From Comamonadaceae bacterium (GTDB taxonomy: Bacteria > Pseudomonadota > Gammaproteobacteria > Burkholderiales > Burkholderiaceae_C): a DNA stretch of 64,000 nucleotides. Below are positions 60,429-64,000 of this stretch, piece after piece. The stretch's first letter is position 1, and the number at the start of each line of letters is the position of its first letter. The notes below the pieces were generated by a model that saw nothing but the letters and a program-made list of their open reading frames with translations, was not told the DNA's origin and did no database searches. Location: the NCBI GenBank assembly GCA_027484575.1, contig JAIXSQ010000002.1:1-64000 (forward strand), given 5' to 3'. The translations under genes and the position numbers were made by a program.

Positions 60429-64000
<3,572 letters not shown>

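Overview
The window is about 64 kb of very GC-rich DNA with tightly packed, often overlapping genes. Its content points to a Gram-negative betaproteobacterium of the order Burkholderiales, in a Comamonadaceae/Rubrivivax-like branch. The signs are a Coq7-type ubiquinone hydroxylase, a Burkholderiales-type porin, a CIRCE-controlled groESL operon, a gspC divergent from gspG, and an rpoB-rpoC cluster. The family and genus are inferred from gene content only.

Layout. 1-9255 (-) is the 5' part of a giant LEPR-XLL/DUF4347 repeat protein that runs off the left edge; its last visible 3.2 kb is an exact-register array of 360-bp repeats. Divergent from it are gspF, a 5'-nucleotidase and a YddA/SbmA-type ABC transporter. 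A DMT-family exporter and a hydroxyisobutyrate-dehydrogenase-like enzyme follow on the minus strand. groES-groEL (15.4-17.4 kb) sits behind an overlapping heat-shock/housekeeping promoter and a perfect CIRCE operator. pgi-tal (-) and zwf (+) form a sugar-phosphate cluster. 21.9-30.4 kb is a seven-gene peptide-uptake operon on the minus strand: solute-binding protein, permease B, M20 hydrolase, second solute-binding protein, permease C and two ATPases. It has a good sigma-54 promoter candidate in front. A DUF3047 lipoprotein, a trimeric porin, coq7 and an OsmC protein come next. ilvA-cobS-cobC follow on the plus strand, behind a gap that looks like a small-RNA gene.

37.4-47.1 kb is a type II secretion locus: gspC divergent, then gspG-H-I-J-K-L-M-N-D-E, mostly joined by 1-4 bp overlaps. 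gspF is missing here and lies about 28 kb away beside the giant gene. 47-50.3 kb is an accessory stretch with small orphan reading frames, a haloacid dehalogenase, a second DMT transporter and a pocket of lower GC, and it abuts a tRNA-Phe with a mismatched acceptor stem. Reading leftward from the right edge, the minus strand then carries rpoB (partial), rpoC, a terminator, lemA, rsmB, a DUF4390 gene, an NtrY-like kinase, a REC-Fis regulator and the tRNA-Phe.

How the parts may work together: the T2SS genes plus the detached gspF make a complete core (C-N) for exporting folded proteins. The peptide operon, with its internal hydrolase and sigma-54 promoter, suggests nitrogen-regulated peptide use. 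pgi, tal and zwf connect glycolysis with the pentose-phosphate and Entner-Doudoroff routes. The most novel-looking items are the three-hairpin RNA candidate upstream of ilvA, the higher-order repeat structure of the giant protein, the orphan gspF, several start codons placed right behind -10 boxes, and a 108-bp tandem array of palindromic elements.
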